Shown piece after piece: positions 62,706-64,000 of a stretch of DNA of 64,000 nucleotides (position 1 is its first letter; the number at the start of each line of letters is the position of its first letter). A program made the translations under genes and the position numbers. The DNA comes from Candidatus Scotarchaeum otlingeri (GTDB lineage: Archaea > Thermoproteota > Nitrososphaeria > Geothermarchaeales > JDFR-13). The stretch spans positions 917,261 through 981,260 of the forward strand of contig MTMA02000006.1 in the NCBI GenBank assembly GCA_002011075.2. The letters run 5' to 3'. The notes under the pieces are model-generated. The model did not search any database. It worked only from the letters and a program-made list of their open reading frames with translations, and was not told the DNA's origin.

Positions 62706-63698
62706 TCAAACTCGATGAAGCTCCCCTCCCCCCACCCCCCTTTTCCCCCATTTCCTAACTAACTCATAATTTATCGAAAATCGGATGGTGGCGCCCTGAG
62801 ATAAATTCTGTATCTGCTCAAGAGGTACATATGCATAGATAACATTGTTTGTCCATCTTATAGCAATAGATCCATATCCTCTGGCTGGATAGATAGACTC
62901 GACAACACCATATTCATCATCACCATCCAATATAACAGCTTCTGGAGGGAATGATATCAGCTCATCATTTATGACAATTATGTTATGAGATAAGAACCGA
63001 GCTGACTCTATAGAATTAGGAGCCAAATATATTTTTAGGGGTTCTCCCTCCTCAATAACTTTACCCTGGTTAAGAATAATAAGGTGGTCAGATATCTCTA
63101 GAGCTTCATCTTGATCATGGGTAACATATATGAAGGTGATTGAAAGTCTTCTTTGAAGATCTACCAGCTCCCTCCTTAGCTTTGTTCTTAAATTTACATC
63201 CAGATGTGATAAAGGCTCATCTAAAAGCAATATTCTTGGTCTAACCACTAAGGCCCTAGCTAAAGCTACTCTTTGCATTTCACCGCCGCTCAACATAGAT
63301 GGATATCTATCCAGCAAGTCCTTAATCTCGAGAGTCTCTGCAGCAGCCTTAACCCGATCGTCGATCTCCTTTTTATCCAGCTTTAGAGGCTCTAGTCCAA
63401 AAGCTATGTTATCATAGACACTAAGGTGTGGAAATAACGCGGGATACTGGAATACCATGGCCACACCTCTCTGATACGGCTCTAATCCCTCCACCTCTTC
63501 TCCATCTATAATTATATCTCCTCTATCTGGATTTTCCAACCCCGAAATAATTCTGAGCAATGTTGATTTGCCGCTTCCACTTGGACCCAAAACCACCGTA
63601 ATCTTCCCCCTAGGGAAATATGAAGATACACTATCAAGCGCGATAGTATCACCAAATTTTTTCGTAACTTCTCTTAGGACTACCTCGCTCATATCCAT
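62706..63698 (-). CDS. ABC transporter ATP-binding protein (ThiQ/FbpC/PotA-like)
   Basis: 330 residues. Walker A GPSGSGKST, the Q-loop in MVFQYPALFPH, the signature LSGGEMQRVALARAL and Walker B ILLLDEPLSHLD are intact, with the H-loop in YVTHDQDEAL. The C-terminal 100 residues form a TOBE-like beta domain. It powers import by the adjoining permease, whose gene overlaps its start by 10 bases. The end of the gene contains G-runs on the coding strand coding for GKRGVGGGE. The substrate could be iron, thiamine or a polyamine. Confidence 0.9.
   Translation of the reverse strand: MDMSEVVLREVTKKFGDTIALDSVSSYFPRGKITVVLGPSGSGKSTLLRIISGLENPDRGDIIIDGEEVEGLEPYQRGVAMVFQYPALFPHLSVYDNIAFGLEPLKLDKKEIDDRVKAAAETLEIKDLLDRYPSMLSGGEMQRVALARALVVRPRILLLDEPLSHLDVNLRTKLRRELVDLQRRLSITFIYVTHDQDEALEISDHLIILNQGKVIEEGEPLKIYLAPNSIESARFLSHNIIVINDELISFPPEAVILDGDDEYGVVESIYPARGYGSIAIRWTNNVIYAYVPLEQIQNLSQGATIRFSINYELVRKWGKRGVGGGELHRV
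62723..62749 (-). repeat. Four G-runs forming a potential G-quadruplex
   Basis: On the plus strand there are four runs of C: 62723-62726, 62728-62733, 62735-62740 and 62745-62749, separated by 1, 1 and 4 bases. The coding (minus) strand therefore has four G-runs of 4 to 6 with very short loops, the canonical pattern for an intramolecular quadruplex. It lies in the last codons of the ABC ATPase gene. In this AT-rich DNA it stands out. Confidence 0.6.
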
Positions 63699-64000
63699 CT
63701 ACCGCTTTTTCTTGCTATATATATTAAGATAATCATCGTTATAGCCATTAATATAGAGGCCTCTGCAGATGCAGCCATAAATCTTCTTGCGGCTCTTAAT
63801 TTATATATAGCTATAGATAGGGTCGTTGTCTGTGGATTATGCAGCAGCAATGTAGCTCCAAACTCCCCAAGACTCACAACTAGCGCCAATGAAGCAGCTA
63901 TCATAAGAGGTTCCTTCATAAGAGGTAAAATTACTTTCAGAAGTCTATAAAGTCCACGTACATTAAATACTTCTGACGCCTCCAACAGCTCTTTTGGGAT
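63689..64000 (-). CDS. ABC transporter permease, C-terminal part
   Basis: The reading frame is open to the window edge, so the gene starts beyond 64000. The visible part begins IPKELLEASEVFNVRGLYRL, the EAA loop through which permeases contact the ATPase, then has helices at about 29-53 and 80-98 and NPQTTTLSIAIYKL, as seen in iron/thiamine-type permeases (FbpB/ThiP-like). It overlaps the ATPase gene by 10 bases. The substrate-binding protein would lie outside the window. Confidence 0.82.
   Translation of the reverse strand: MPKELLEASEVFNVRGLYRLLKVILPLMKEPLMIAASLALVVSLGEFGATLLLHNPQTTTLSIAIYKLRAARRFMAASAEASILMAITMIILIYIARKSGRWI

Overview
The window looks like a chromosome segment of a thermophilic archaeon of the TACK group (Thermoproteota in the broad sense). 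It is AT-rich, and ATG, GTG and TTG starts are often preceded by GGTG-type Shine-Dalgarno sites. It carries class III signal peptide pilins, a TackOD1-domain protein, a tungsten aldehyde:ferredoxin oxidoreductase, DUF35/thiolase-fold gene pairs, an archaeal-type phosphoglycerate mutase and an HdrABC-MvhADG complex. I cannot place it at order level. I saw no rRNA, tRNA, CRISPR array or insertion sequence. No gene-free gap exceeds 300 bases. The largest (10442-10688, 44096-44349, 29806-30021, 19293-19513) hold promoter-like AT-rich DNA and little else, except a folded repeat at 44290-44320.

Layout. 1-9.3 kb: the end of a tRNA thiolation enzyme, a tungsten AOR, small genes, and a four-gene D-lactate/glycolate-type dehydrogenase operon on the minus strand. 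9.4-23.2 kb: a type IV pilus region with prepilin peptidase (9857), three pilins (14425-17318), two platform proteins and an ATPase (19685-23246). A GT-C-like membrane protein, a TackOD1 protein and two ACT-V4R sensor-like proteins are interspersed. 23.4-30 kb: M1 aminopeptidase with HEAT repeats, nucleotidyltransferase, phosphoesterase, an enolase-superfamily enzyme and a HAD phosphatase. 30-36.5 kb: a minus-strand acyl-CoA operon (two thiolase-fold proteins, DUF35, MaoC, acyl-CoA dehydrogenase, acyl-CoA ligase). 36.7-44.1 kb: thioesterase, DNA glycosylase, hydrogenase maturation protease, a lipoate-assembly operon and a PhzF-like enzyme. 44.3-52.3 kb: a PYROXD2-like oxidoreductase and the complete hdrCBA-mvhDGA operon. 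52.4-59.3 kb: OsmC, two membrane Hdr-like modules, an AbrB-PhoU regulator and three GcvH-like proteins. 59.5-64 kb: phosphoesterase, apgM, sugar-nucleotidyltransferase and part of an ABC importer.

Most notable system. A lipoate-assembly operon of the LipS1/LipS2/Lpl/LipT kind (38381-43133) lies about 10-20 kb from one GcvH-like protein with an intact lipoyl lysine (58910-59332). A second operon (56040-58894) encodes two GcvH-like paralogues in which that lysine is replaced by arginine, followed by a cytochrome-b-like membrane protein with few histidines and an HdrD-like protein. A fused cytochrome b-HdrD protein (52958-54838) sits just upstream. Together with the soluble HdrABC-MvhADG complex this suggests a lipoate-linked thiol/disulfide redox pathway joined to the membrane and to H2. 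The lysine-less H-protein paralogues would be non-lipoylated partners or scaffolds. The pathway is inference; the gene order and residues are read directly. The lipoate ligase also carries a C-terminal cysteine-rich DUF116 domain, and a 26-bp palindrome lies between the regulator gene and the H-protein operon.
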